From Turnera subulata (Eukaryota > Streptophyta > Magnoliopsida > Malpighiales > Passifloraceae), in assembly GCA_028386065.3 (NCBI GenBank), contig JAKUCV010002350.1, positions 81,618-145,617 of the forward strand: 64,000 bases of DNA. The letters run 5' to 3'. Within the stretch, counting starts at the first letter, position 1, and each line of letters opens with the position of its first letter. The position numbers were made by a program, and so were the translations under genes. Shown here one piece after another: positions 12,926 through 24,300 of the stretch. Under the pieces are notes generated by a model that did no database searches, was not told where the DNA came from, and saw only the letters and a program-made list of their open reading frames with translations.

Positions 12926-14049
12926 TGAGACATCAGCTTCTCCACCACTAACACTAAAAAAAGCTTCTACTCCCCAAAATTAATTCCCCTTAATATGCAA
13001 CTCAGCCTACTAAATTGATGTTCCCAACTGCAATAAAACAAGCCAAAGAAACCAAACACCACCCAGTATTATTACAAGCCCGCTAAACAACGTAAATCAA
13101 ATTTATCGATTTCCCAGTACAAGTCTATAAGAAAGAAAAAGAATTGGCAAAACAAGTAACAGGAAAGCTCATGTACATTATCTAGGATTACTGTACCTGT
13201 TGTATCTTTTTGTTGCCAAAAAAAGAACGATTCTTTGTATTCAAAGCTTGAACTCAACGAGAAACGAACAGGAGTTGCTAACAATTTGGACAATACACGA
13301 GAAGAAAGAGAGACAAGATTGAGGAATCACGAATTAGCTGTCGTTCATGTTAGAGGGAGGAGAGGGAATATGCTTGCCTTCCTGCTCTGCTTTTCTACAA
13401 AGTTAATAAGAAATTGGTTTACGGTTAGGTCCGTTTTCGTGACGGCAGGGTGTTTCTTTTCCATTTGGTTTAAGTTTTAGGGCCAAACGGTGTCGCTTCT
13501 AGCCCCATTGGGTTGTTACATGTGGGCCAGTCCATGCCAGCGAATCATAGCCTTTAGCCAGGTTTTTGGATGTGGCCCACTAGTCCATTATAGAGGTTTT
13601 CGTAGCAGCCACGTGGCAGGATAGTGGCGCAGCGACAAGAATCTAACGGTCTAAGCATTTGTAGCTTAGACATTCTCTGGGTCTTTTTCGATGGACTGGT
13701 TGTTATGGCTAACCAAAAACCCCCAAATCGGACATCAAAAACCCTCGCCATTTAGTGCTTTTTATGTTTTTTTTTTCTATCAAAACATGATAATATGAAC
13801 CAAGTTCTGTTCTTTCCGGTTTGAAGCTCAAAGGAAGTTACCGGGTAACTGAAAGTTACTTTCTTTCTCGTCTTCTTACCATGTTATGGTTTGTTAAAGT
13901 ATCTGAAAGTTACTTCCACTACAACTGCTTTTTTATTACATTGCCTTTTTAGTTGTTTCTTACTGTTTTGGTGTCTGAAAAATCGTGGTGAAATTTGTAA
14001 TTGCAGAACCAATTTGTGATGTTTTGAAGCATTCTCCAATTATGACAAG
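12926..14049. promoter_or_regulatory. Divergent intergenic region between DGD2 and PH-like gene
   Basis: This holds the 5' regions of two genes transcribed away from each other. Around 12944-13330 there is probable 5' UTR sequence of DGD2. An AG acceptor ('gtaattgcag' near 14005) suggests a 5' UTR intron in the plus-strand gene just before its ATG. I could not place TATA boxes with confidence. Confidence 0.4.
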
Positions 14050-16225
14050 ATGTTGACGGGATATACAGATGGTTTATCAGAGCTTGGGTCATCAAGGGAT
14101 CGGTTACTAGATGATCATGAATTGGAGCTGGATGATGAGGATGATGGACAGATATTGTACACAGCGTCCTTTGAAGAACTTGCCACTAATTTCCTCAAAT
14201 ACGACACCATTTTATGGGTTTCTATCTCGTTTTTGCTGGTTTTAGCTTGGGGAATTGGCATCATTTTGTTGCTGTATCTCCCCGTTAGAAGATATGTTCT
14301 TCGCAAAGATCTATCGTCCCGCAAGCTCTATGTTACACCCAGTGAAATAGTTTACAAGGTAATTGCCAGATATTCGTGGTACTATTTATTTGTGGTTCTT
14401 TTGTCTGGCATTTTTAGGTAGGAGTATGTGTGTTCAGTTCTTTTCTTGGTGTTAGTAAGAATGAAAATTGAAGAATAGATGCAGTTTTGATTTTGTTACT
14501 GTTGTGAAGATTTCAAGGCCTTCGTTCATACCCTGTTGGGGGATGACAAAATTTGAGAAGCGCGTCCCTCTATCCTTGGTGCTTGATATCATTATAGAAC
14601 AAGGTATTGATGCAATATCACTAAACTCTTTCTTTTGTACTATTGTCATTGGTTAAAATTCTTCCATGGAGACGCATGTAGGATCTTGTAGTTTATGCAG
14701 CGTAGACATTTGTTCTGTCTCCCTTTTGTTTATAGGGCATATGGTCCTGTGGAAAAAAACTGAATAAGTCATCCCTACTGGCAATGTAGATATTTTTCCT
14801 ACTCCTGCAGTCATGACAGATAAGGGCTGTCTCCTTGTTTTGTTTCAAGCTTTCTTGTCCTAAAACAGATTTAGGCCTCTCAATTTGAAACTTTAAAGAA
14901 AAGGGATAAGACTGACCTGCTGTTAATATGTCCTTCATGCTCAATACTATTTTTGTGTCTTAGCTTCACCACTGCATCTTATGATCTGTTGATTCCAGTG
15001 AATAATACCTTTAATGTTCTATTTATTCTTTCCTTGTAGAACATGATTGTTAAGTGAAGATTAAGTTCACCAGGAGCTTTATTATTTTCTAATGGTGTCT
15101 ATAGGTTGGTTGCAATCTGTGTATGGGATCCATACATTTAGAGTTGAAAGTAAAGCACGTGGGAAAACGGCACCTGTAGATGAACTTCAGGTTCAAGGTG
15201 TAGCCAACCCCAACCTCTTGAGAAAGGTATACCAACTTGACACTTCCTTTTGTCATCTTATCCTTGCATTGATGGTTATTTTTGTTCGAAAAAGATGGGC
15301 AATTAACAAGCTTAATCTAAGTGTGTGATTGTTGCAGGTCATAATAGCAGAGGCTGCAAAGAGTATACAGGATGCTGGAAGAGGTTTCAAGCCCACTGCT
15401 ATTACTGGTGAAGGGGAAAGCATGTCAAGAGCGGGATCATTGAATGAGGGACCTGCGGTTTTTCTATCACCATCCAAAAGTTGGAAGGTAATTTTTTTTT
15501 TGTTTGCAAACTATTTGCATATTGTTTGCAGAGTTGTTTCAGACCCATTAGCATTTTCCAAAATCGGTGTAGTCACCTGGGGTGGGGTTTATTTGTTCCT
15601 GCTCAGGATGAAGTGCAGCTGGAAATGAGATTGGCATTGTTCTATTGCACCCATTCATTCTTCAGGATGCAATGCAACTCACTATTCGAGTAGTAACATT
15701 ATACTTGTTGCAAAACTTGTGACTTATTACTGGCCTGGGATAAAACAAAATGTCTTTTGTATTGTAGCAATACTAAATCGAGATACCCTTTGTTCATGCC
15801 TTGAAGTTTCAAGCTATTAAATGCACTAGGGGAAAAAAACATTGTTTTTGTCTCATATCACAGGTTCGGTCCACCGTGTTTAATTCAGATGACAGGTTCT
15901 CCACGTTACACTTCAATGGAGTATAGAGGTGGTGGAGTTCATGGAGACTTGCTGCTAAACAAACTTGAAGAAGTCAATAAATCAGTAAAGGTGTGAATCT
16001 TGAATAATAGTTTATTTGCTGTCCATTTTTAAGCATGTCATTCTGAAAGCTTTTCACTCTTTAAACCTTTCAAGAATTCCTTCAACAATTCATGCTTTCA
16101 ATATTGTTTTTGGTAAAAGGTTCTCTACTTGACTTCCTTGTCTTGATGACCAGAAAATTGAGTCGTTCATTGAGAGGTCTCAAGCTTGCACAGAAGGTGG
16201 TAATCAAAATCGATTTGGCCCCTAG
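14050..16225 (+). CDS. Single-transmembrane protein with PH-like domain, uncharacterised plant family
   Basis: Six exons join in frame: 14050-14358, 14510-14603, 15105-15226, 15338-15487, 15889-15990 and 16154-16225, giving 282 residues. An acidic N-terminus ('LDDHELELDDEDDGQ') is followed by one hydrophobic membrane segment at about residues 56-80 (around 'SISFLLVLAWGIGIILLLYL'). Next is a beta-rich domain with 'RKLYVTPSEIVYKISRP' and, further on, 'GIHTFRVES', which looks like the PH-like domain of bacterial membrane proteins (bPH type). The C-terminal tail is hydrophilic with a predicted helix ('LLNKLEEVNKSVKKIESFIE'). Exon 5 uses the acceptor before 'MTGSPRYTS'; an upstream AG would give a stop. 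The biochemical role is unknown to me. Confidence 0.75.
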
Positions 16226-16655
16226 CCCCTTTGTGGACTGCAATCGTCTGGACTTAATTTTGTTTCTAGCCCCTTTGTGGACTGCAGGACTTGTAATTTT
16301 GTTTCAATATATAAGACAGCATACAAATTTCAATGAGTATTAAAGTATTTTATGGAGAGTTTCAAGTAACATTAAATTGACTTATTCTATATTTATCTCT
16401 TGACCAAACAGTTACGTTGAAAAAATTGAAGGTTAAATTTGTCATTTAAATAAATTTTAAAATAAAATTAGGCCTATTAAATATATTTCTTAAAGGTAGT
16501 GCAAAAACTTTAAATCGCGACTTATAAAAGAAAACAGCGATTTATAAAAGAAAACAGAGGAAGGTAAACTTTCGTGAACATCAAACATGTCTAGATTATT
16601 TTTACAGACCCATCAAAGTCTAGAAAATTTTTACAGACCCATCAAACATGTCTAG
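16215..16655 (+). repeat. Short direct duplications downstream of the PH-like gene
   Basis: Three small duplications are visible. 'agcccctttgtggactgca' occurs at about 16224 and again about 45 bases later. 'atttataaaagaaaacag' occurs twice near 16520-16558. A unit with 'tttttacagacccatcaaa' is repeated near 16597-16650. No gene is present apart from the end of the last exon. Confidence 0.6.
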
Positions 16656-16657
16656 AA

Positions 16658-19370
16658 CTAAACCGGAACAACTTTAGCTTGCCCACCATGCTTTGTAGCA
16701 ACTTCCATGGCCAGATCTGCCTTGTCACCGTAGAAATGATACTCATCATCCTCCTCATGGACATCTTCCTCTCCCAATTGCATATTAAACCCTGCAAGTT
16801 TAAGAAAATAATTAAAAAATATCCACCATAAATATTGTTTGTATATTACAAAAACTAAAAAAAAAGTAATCATGAAATGCATACTTGAGGTAAGCCATTC
16901 CATTATGGCAGCTTGCTTCTCAGCCGGTGTATTGAAGTGTATCTTGAGTGTGACCTGGATAAAAGAGACAGTGAATTATTTTTTTTCCCAAATAAGATAA
17001 TAAAACTAAAAAGAAAAAAATCAATTAATGAAATCGGAGGGGTTAGATATGTCTGGAGAGCACTCCTAAATACAAGTATTAACTGGATTTATACAGCAGA
17101 ATCAGTTATAACCTATATAAAAAAGAAATAACCATGAGATATGGGTCAGGGAAGAAGAGAACAGGTAACAGTAACAACCAACCAATGGTGTTTTTTGGTT
17201 GGATCCGGGATAGTACAGAGTATGTAACAACCATTCATTAATGCATGAAATATGTACAGAGTATGTTACACCTTACAAAATCAAAAGCAAAACTCAACTC
17301 CCCATTTCCTCAAGAACGAGGCTATTAATTACACTTGGACGGGAGGTAAGGAGTGTAATTCCTGGGTCAAAAGAAAAGGATAAAGATGCAATAGACTCTG
17401 CAATTCTATTAGCCTCAGTAACTACAAAATTAATGGAGCAGTGATTTAAAGAACAGAGGAGCCCTAAAACTTCAGCAGCTATGTCTTTTAAATCACCATC
17501 CCATTCAAAATCCTCAACCAACCACCAAAATCCTCAACTGCTATTCCATCCGATTCTATCACAAACTTGTGGTTATGGTAGTTGGCAACCACTTTCACCC
17601 CCTGCAAAATAGCCAACAAATCTACAGCAAATCTAGAGGTCGCTGGCCTCCTTGCTATAAACCCAAACAACCAACGCCCATGGTCATCTCTGCAAATGCC
17701 CCCCTCAGCTAAAACAGAGTAATACACACTAGATGAGGCACTAGGCCAAAACACTTATATCTTCTAACAGAAGCCTATTACTTACAGTATTCAGCACATA
17801 TTAGCAAATCGAAAGGTGAGTTGCTCTGCTAATATCCAAGCCAGAGATCTGATAAGAATAACATTAAAGGTTCGGCCCCAATCCACTCTCTCAAAAACTT
17901 ATCTGCTACTACAAAGCCAGATACTCCACAATATCGCGTACAGGAAAACAACTCCCCACCAACTATGTAATTTGCTCCAGAGACACCAAAAAGGACTGCC
18001 ATCCGAACTTCCAGTCCATATCCACTTATCTTGCATACTGTCCCTCAATTGCACAAACGATAGTTTCCTTTTAAGTTCTACTAACTACTCCTCTAAGCAA
18101 AACAAAAATTAACCGTCTCCTCCAAAAGTAACTCCCACTTCCAATAAACATTAATTACCTTCAATACCTCATTAACAATAGCATTTTGGTTTATAGAAAC
18201 AGCAAAGAGCCGTAGGAAAGAATTGCCAATTGCCTCCAATTCCACAAATCGAAAGGACCAACACCCCAACCCTAGCATACTCTCTAATGCCCCAACCCGA
18301 ACACTTAGATTCACACAAAAGCATCAACTTTGCATCCACCTTCACCATCAACTCTCTAAAGCTCTTCTGTTTTTTAGCAGAGCCACTACCTCTAGAATTC
18401 CAAGACAACAAGCTGAACATAATAAAGAATAAGATACACAGAAAAACTGACCCGGACACCCATGATTACAAAGCCGCCTATACCCCTAGAAGCAGGGATA
18501 GGCATCATATGCAGAGACTCTCTTAGATGAACGAAACGCAAAATTAAACAAAATTAAAGCACATATAAAAAAATTCACAAAATTAAAGCATACCTTCTTC
18601 ATGAGAGTCTTGACGTTTCCGTCAATCTCGGCTACCGTCGCTTGGAGAGTCTTGACGTTTCCGTCAATCTCAACTACCGTCGCTTGGAGGGCTGCCAACC
18701 TCAGATTGAGAGTATTAATGGCAGCAGCTAAGTTGGGGATGGCCGTCGGAGCTTGAGAACCTGAAGAACGAAGAGGTTGACGATGCCGAACCGGGCTGGT
18801 GACGGAGTGCGAGCCAGTGGCGGTGGCGGAGGCGACCTGCTTCTGCTTCTGTTTCTTCTCCGCTTCCAACGCGCGCCTGCGGGCACGTGTTAAAGGTGCA
18901 GAAGCAGCGGGTGGAGAAGGAGCGGCCCTACGGAGAAGTGCCGTCAGAACGGCCGGATCCCTAGGGCGACGGGGACGGGGTGTGCGACGGGCTTGGCGAG
19001 GAGCCGCTGCGCCCACTGCAGGAGTGACGCGATGTCCGACGCCGGCGCCGCTTCCGCAGCCTGTGTTTCTGCTGCCAGGGCGTCCGCTTCCGCAGCCGCG
19101 TGCCAACGCTGGTGGAGAGGTGACGTTCGGTGAGGTGCGACGAAGTCGAGCGGGTCCAAGAACAACGGCCGCTGCAGATGCCGTGGGAAGGACGCCGCCG
19201 TCGCCTGTGGCTCCAAGGGGAAGGCCGTCTTCTCCGGCCTCAAGAGACACCGGAACCACCAGGGGGTCCAAAACCCCAACCAAGTCGACGCTGGGCAGCT
19301 TCGGCGTGGACTGGAAGGTCGACAACGAGAACGTCGAGCCCGACTTTTTCTCCTCGGCACCGGGAACCAT
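16658..19370 (-). CDS. Unrecognised protein: GC-rich Pro/Ala/Arg N-terminus, acidic C-terminus
   Basis: Three exons join in frame: 19370-18594, 16954-16885 and 16791-16658, giving 326 residues. Exon 1 is far more GC-rich than the surroundings and encodes a low-complexity Ala/Pro/Arg/Gly/Ser region. It is followed by a helical Leu-rich segment containing a 14-residue tandem duplication ('TLQATVAEIDGNVK'). Exons 2-3 encode 'VTLKIHFNTPAEKQAAIMEW' and an acidic tail ('GEEDVHEEDDEY', then 'GDKADLAMEVATKHGG'). I do not recognise the family. The phase-matched GT-AG junctions are the main support. The plus strand of exon 1 is also open (18799-19404), so the start and even the coding strand of exon 1 need transcript support. 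The large intron carries a LINE. Confidence 0.5.
17240..18535 (-). mobile_element. Internally deleted LINE inside a gene intron
   Basis: Read on the minus strand, 18459-18172 begins 'MFSLLSWNSRGSGSAKKQ' and continues as the start of a LINE ORF2 endonuclease. After about 18170 the sequence jumps to zf-RVT-like tail sequence in broken frames ('LWSIWLCSSR'). It then reaches an RNase H domain at about 17754-17294, with 'GGICRDDHGRWLFGF' and 'VVTEANRIAESIASLS'. Most of the endonuclease and the reverse transcriptase are absent. The frame shifts between 17488 and 17521, so the element is dead. It lies in the same orientation as the host gene at 16658-19370. Clean target-site duplications were not found. 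Confidence 0.75.
18603..18686 (-). repeat. In-frame 42-bp tandem duplication in exon 1
   Basis: Two adjacent copies of a 42-bp unit start at 18603 and 18645 (first bases 'gagagtcttgacgtttccgt'). They differ by a few substitutions. The unit encodes 14 residues, so the duplication keeps frame and lengthens the helical segment by about four turns. Confidence 0.85.
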
Positions 19371-20486
19371 ACTGATGAGTAAAAGCTCCCAATTAAGGGC
19401 CTAAGGGCAAAAGATCAGGATCTCTCTATGCGGGAAATGTGTTTTGTGAGAAAAATCTGAATCACACCATACCGCCGCCACTCTTAACTTTCCTCTCCTC
19501 TGGGAGTCTTAAATTGGGGCGCGGCGCAATCCGCTGTGAGTCCAAAATTCTCTAAAATTTTATTACGGAACTTCATCGAATTGATTATGTTTCCAATTTT
19601 TAAAAATTTTAAATCCTTAAATTTTATTTTTTTTGTAAGATTTTGTTTAATTATTTAGTTTCATTGGAAACTTAATTACAATCGTCACCTTTATAAATTG
19701 TTTCTGTTAACAATTTTTTTAATATTGTAAATATAATTTATTTTATTGATTACAATTCTATCTCTTCATTCTTCTATTTATAGATCTCTTCACAGGCAAT
19801 GCAATCCAATATTTTTTATAATTAAAGAAATTTATTTTATATAGATGGATAATTTTTATATTCTTTTACGACACTTCTTTTCCTTATGTATTTTAGATTC
19901 TTCCCCTTTTATCTCTATCACCAAGTTTTTAATTTATTTACCTATATGGGTAATATTTAATTCATTATGTTCATATATTGTCATATAAAATTTATAGTAA
20001 TCAACTATTTTCAATTTTTTATTTTTAATGAGACATGATATTTTTCTTTCTATTAGTTATCAATTCCATCCTTTCTTTAGTTTTATGTATAGATACAAAT
20101 TGTTTTAGAAATAGGAAAATTGGATTTATTTTTTATTAGATTTTAAATGGTCATATTGTGATAAATATTATTTAAAGTTCATGTTTTACATATTTACCAT
20201 TTAGATGGATTTTATGCTTGATTATAAATTTATAATTGTTATCTACAATCTATTTTTTTCTTATTAATTTGTATTAGTATATTCAATATTCAAACGTTCA
20301 CCTTATTATATAAAAAATTATATGAATAATTTTATTTATTTTTCATGAAACATGATCATTTTTAAAAAATTAATATTAATTCTATTTCATATATATATTT
20401 AATTACTATTACGTTTAAAGTTTCATAATTTTTTTTTACTTTTATGTTTACCGTTTACACAATTAAACATCAGAAGGGAAGCACAT
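19371..20486. other. AT-rich intergenic region
   Basis: After about 19550 the sequence is strongly AT-rich, with long T and A runs and no supported exon. The first 150 bases should contain the promoter and 5' UTR of the minus-strand gene ending at 19370. Confidence 0.5.
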
Positions 20487-20497
20487 AGCAACCGCAT

Positions 20498-20774
20498 TTT
20501 TTTTTTTGGCTTTCGCACTGGTGTTCTGGGCCAACTTGTCTTTAAGGGATAATAATGGGCCCAGGCTAATCCAATTCATTTCGCACTGGTGTCCTAGGCC
20601 AACCTGCATTTAAGGGATAACAACGGGCCCAGGCTAATCCAATTCATTGCATGATTGGAACCATAAGATTGGCGCCACTAGCCCCTAGAGTGCTGCTTTC
20701 CCAAGACTCGAACTCGAGATCCCTTGGTTAAGCTAAAACAACTCTAACGAGTTGATCTAACCCATCGGGATTAG
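20498..20774 (-). mobile_element. tRNA-related SINE with 11-bp target-site duplications
   Basis: A 277-bp insert is flanked by perfect 11-bp direct repeats 'agcaaccgcat' at 20487-20497 and 20775-20785. A T-run at 20498-20508 is the poly-A tail of a minus-strand element. Near the minus-strand 5' end is a B-box-like 'gagttcgagtcttggg', as in RNA polymerase III promoters. The 3' half contains a 68-bp tandem duplication (about 20511-20646; both units start 'tttcgcactggtgt'). These marks together define a retroposed SINE. The family name is not known to me. Confidence 0.8.
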
Positions 20775-20785
20775 AGCAACCGCAT

Positions 20786-21385
20786 ACTCTTCTACCATCA
20801 CCTAATTAAGCTTCATTTGAAGAAAAAAAAAAATGCTAATAAGCTTTGTGACCGTTAGGTTCTCCCAACAACTAACCAAACTAGGTGCACGTTAAGAAAA
20901 AGATCCCAAAGTATTTAACCAATAGCAAGGCCATGACCCCATACTGATACACCCATATACTATTTGACAAAAAGAAAATACACCCATACTAATACTCACA
21001 CGTTTCCCCTCTATAACCTTGTTTGTCATAAATCATCAAAGAAAAAGTCACCTGTATTAGATGTTCTAAGAAAAAAATCTTATTTTTTGAACGTCTCTAA
21101 GAAAAAAATCTTATGCTTTATTTTTCCTTCAGTTCCATTACATAATGATCACAGATCAAACAAATTGTCCAAAACAATTTCCAAACGTAACAGATTACAT
21201 TCTTTGTAGCAATAATTTATTTATTTTATTATAAGCCCGCAGCGACAACATGGGGTCTTTTTTTGGTACATAACCTGCGGTACTTCACTAGTTTAAATAC
21301 AAACAAAAATTTTAAAGATACACAAAGATCACAGGAGAAACCGCTGCAAAAGCTGCTTTTTCTTCAATCTAAGAAAAACCACAGG
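20786..21385. other. Intergenic, 3' flank of the AP2-F-box-PP2 gene
   Basis: AT-rich, no exon supported. Bases 21240-21385 include the 3' UTR of the minus-strand gene ending at 21386; the corresponding segment is conserved downstream of copies 2 and 3 near 41220 and 51600. Confidence 0.5.
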
Positions 21386-24300
21386 CTAAGAAAAACCTAC
21401 AACCTTGGGCCTAAACTCAATTCCCTTTATCATGAGGCCAGATAGTAGCAGGTCAGGATCAGTGGATCTCCTCAGGGTCCACTGAATTGTAGCCCCATCG
21501 TCTGCATAGTCATTGAAGAACTCACCCATTGCCATCTCCTTGGAACCATCAGGTCTATCCCGAGGCACTTCGTCCATATCTTCTGGAGGATCAAGCAATA
21601 CCTCGCGGAATCCATACCCTTCACGATCCACACGTAATTCCATCGTTGTTCTCTCATAACCATAACTATGTTCACGCAAGTTGAACACAAAATAGGCAAC
21701 ATAAACAGTTTTAGGTGACAAAAGTTTGCTCTCTATCCCGTGCACAGAACCGATAGTGATCCGCCGACTCAAGTCACTGGAGAAAAATTACAAAAAAAGA
21801 TGTCATTAGTTTCTAAAATATGTTTCTCGTACCCCAATGCCAATACAGTCATTTGAGACCACAATGGCATAATAACAAATAAAACATCATCTGGTGATAC
21901 ACAACAAAGCGGAGACCATGCACACGACTTAATAAAATATAGAACAGTAAAGCACCAACCTGTGTTTATACCCAGCATTCCATATCATCACACATTTTTT
22001 CCCAGTCCATCTGTCTAGAAAACACTGCTTCATGGGAAAAAAAATCATTTAAAAAGAAATGAGAAGAGAAAGTAAAATTGATGCATCTGTCCAACTATGA
22101 ACAATCAATTATCCCCCTTATTGAGAATTCATGGGAAGAACAGTAATTAAAAACAAATTGAACAGAATCAAAAGATGGTTTCTTACCATGGTGCTATCAT
22201 CTAGAAAAACAGGTTTGTGACAAAGGTTATAAAACTTTTCCTTTGCCGACGAGAAAGAGTTTGTATGCAAAATATTGTCATCATAATCAGATGGCAGAAA
22301 TCTTTCCCACGCAGCATCCATCCCTGCAGCGGCACAAAATGCATGACAAACAAGTGACAATCGGCATGCATCCATAGGGGATGTAAAGGAGGTGATGTGC
22401 GCAATGCAGTCTATTGGGAGAATCGCAGAAATATCTGGCTTCTGCTCCACATTCCCCTGCGAATTCAAGGCATCAATGTAAATATGTAGCACAGAAAATA
22501 TATACCAATCCCCTGACAATAGTACATGGAAGAAAAAGGATGTTTGTGATTTTTTTCTGGAAAAAAAAAAGAACAAATTATTATCCTCTTAACATGTACT
22601 TCTGTATAGTAATAAGCTAAGTATAAAACACTAATCGTGATTCACAAATGATGAAAAAAATTATAGACTCCCATTTTCTGGATTCAGAGATCAAAAGGGG
22701 AAGTAGAAAACTTACATTCTCTTGAGGAACATGTTGACTACTACCAAGTCTACATTTAACTTCATCCATTTCTGCTTCCAAAAGAGCATTTTGGCATCGA
22801 ATGTTTTCCAAGATTTGTTCCAATTTCTTTTTAGTACAATAGCTAACCCATCCATCCTTCTCCACGTGTTTATTTACAGGCAAAGCACTGAATGAGACTA
22901 AATCCACTGCATTAATGTCCTTCACCTCCTCCAACAGAACGAGCGGATCAAATCTTCCTGTCGCTCCCACCAGGCTTTGAAAATTGTGAGTCATGTTTTG
23001 GAAGCCTACCAAAAACAAAAATATACCTCTTGTAAAATCAATCTATTATGTAAAGTTATCATTTTTTTTGCCAGAAAATGTGTATCAGCTTTACCAGGAA
23101 AAAGAATCAAAATGGTCACCTCTAAAAAATGTCTATGGACCACTATCAACATCAATGAGAGTATCGTTGACTTGGATAGCAAATAATGAAAGCAACATAG
23201 TAGTCAAATTTTATGAGCAATTAATTGACAATTAGATCCAAGCAGTAATGATTATACACACTGCAAGCCAACAAACAGAAACTGTGAGTATATCAAACCA
23301 GGTATGTAGCAGGATGTCTAAGTAAGAACAACACAGAATACTTTCTTCATGTCTTGAACCACAGACACGGGCAAAAAGAAGCTATCCACAAGCTCATAGA
23401 ATCCAGTTTCACTTGGCCTAATCAGAATGAAACAAAACTGCGTTTACTTTCTTCTTCTTCTTTTATTACTACTATACAGGCATTTACTTATTCCTACCTT
23501 CTGATATTATTACATGTTTAGGCTCTCTGGTGTTTCCTAGGAGTGATTTCCAATAGAAATTTTTACTAGTAAACATTCAACAAACTAAGGAAGAGTTCTG
23601 ATTACGTGTGCTGTAATATTTGCATGCAGAAAGCCCCTAAATGACTCCATTGTTTACCACACACTCCCACATAAAATTTTTTTGGTCATCCCTCACTCCA
23701 GGTCTCCATCCCCAAAGATTAGTCATCTCTGCAAGACTCATTCATCCCACCAATCTTTAAAGTGCGCACAACGACCGCAAAAAGTTCTATTTCATCTACA
23801 TATGTTGAAGTAATAAAGGCTGTAACACTAAATTTTGAGCACATCCTACAGGTCCAATAGATTAAATGCATCTGGACCCAAGATACTATTCCAATTACAC
23901 TTTCCATTTCGTAATTTAAACAAATGACTGAGCTATCAATTTTCCCCCAAAACAACTACACTGTATCAATCATCAACCAAATTAATTCACAAACAGCATG
24001 AACCCAAAAACATTAAAAAAGGTGCGATGCCTGAATGTCCTCCTTTTAGATCCGGATTGTTAAATTGATTTTCGACACGTAAGATAACCTAAAACCTATA
24101 GACTACAACCACAAATCTTGCATCTGGGCCAGGTTGATGAAAAACTCTCATCATCTACATCTCTACCAGGTGGTGTGATGAACCCAAAAAAGAGAGGAAA
24201 TGAGACAAGAGAAGGGAGAAGGATGGTGTCATTGTGACGCTGATGGTGTGTGGGATTCTGTTAGAGATTGTTTCTGACAGATGAGTATCAAATTAGGAGT

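Noticed and set aside
18799..19404. 201-codon plus-strand open frame opposite the GC-rich exon
   Set aside because: GC-rich DNA is poor in stops on both strands. The minus frame has a phase-matched donor and downstream exons; the plus frame has neither. Kept only as an alternative in the gene entry.
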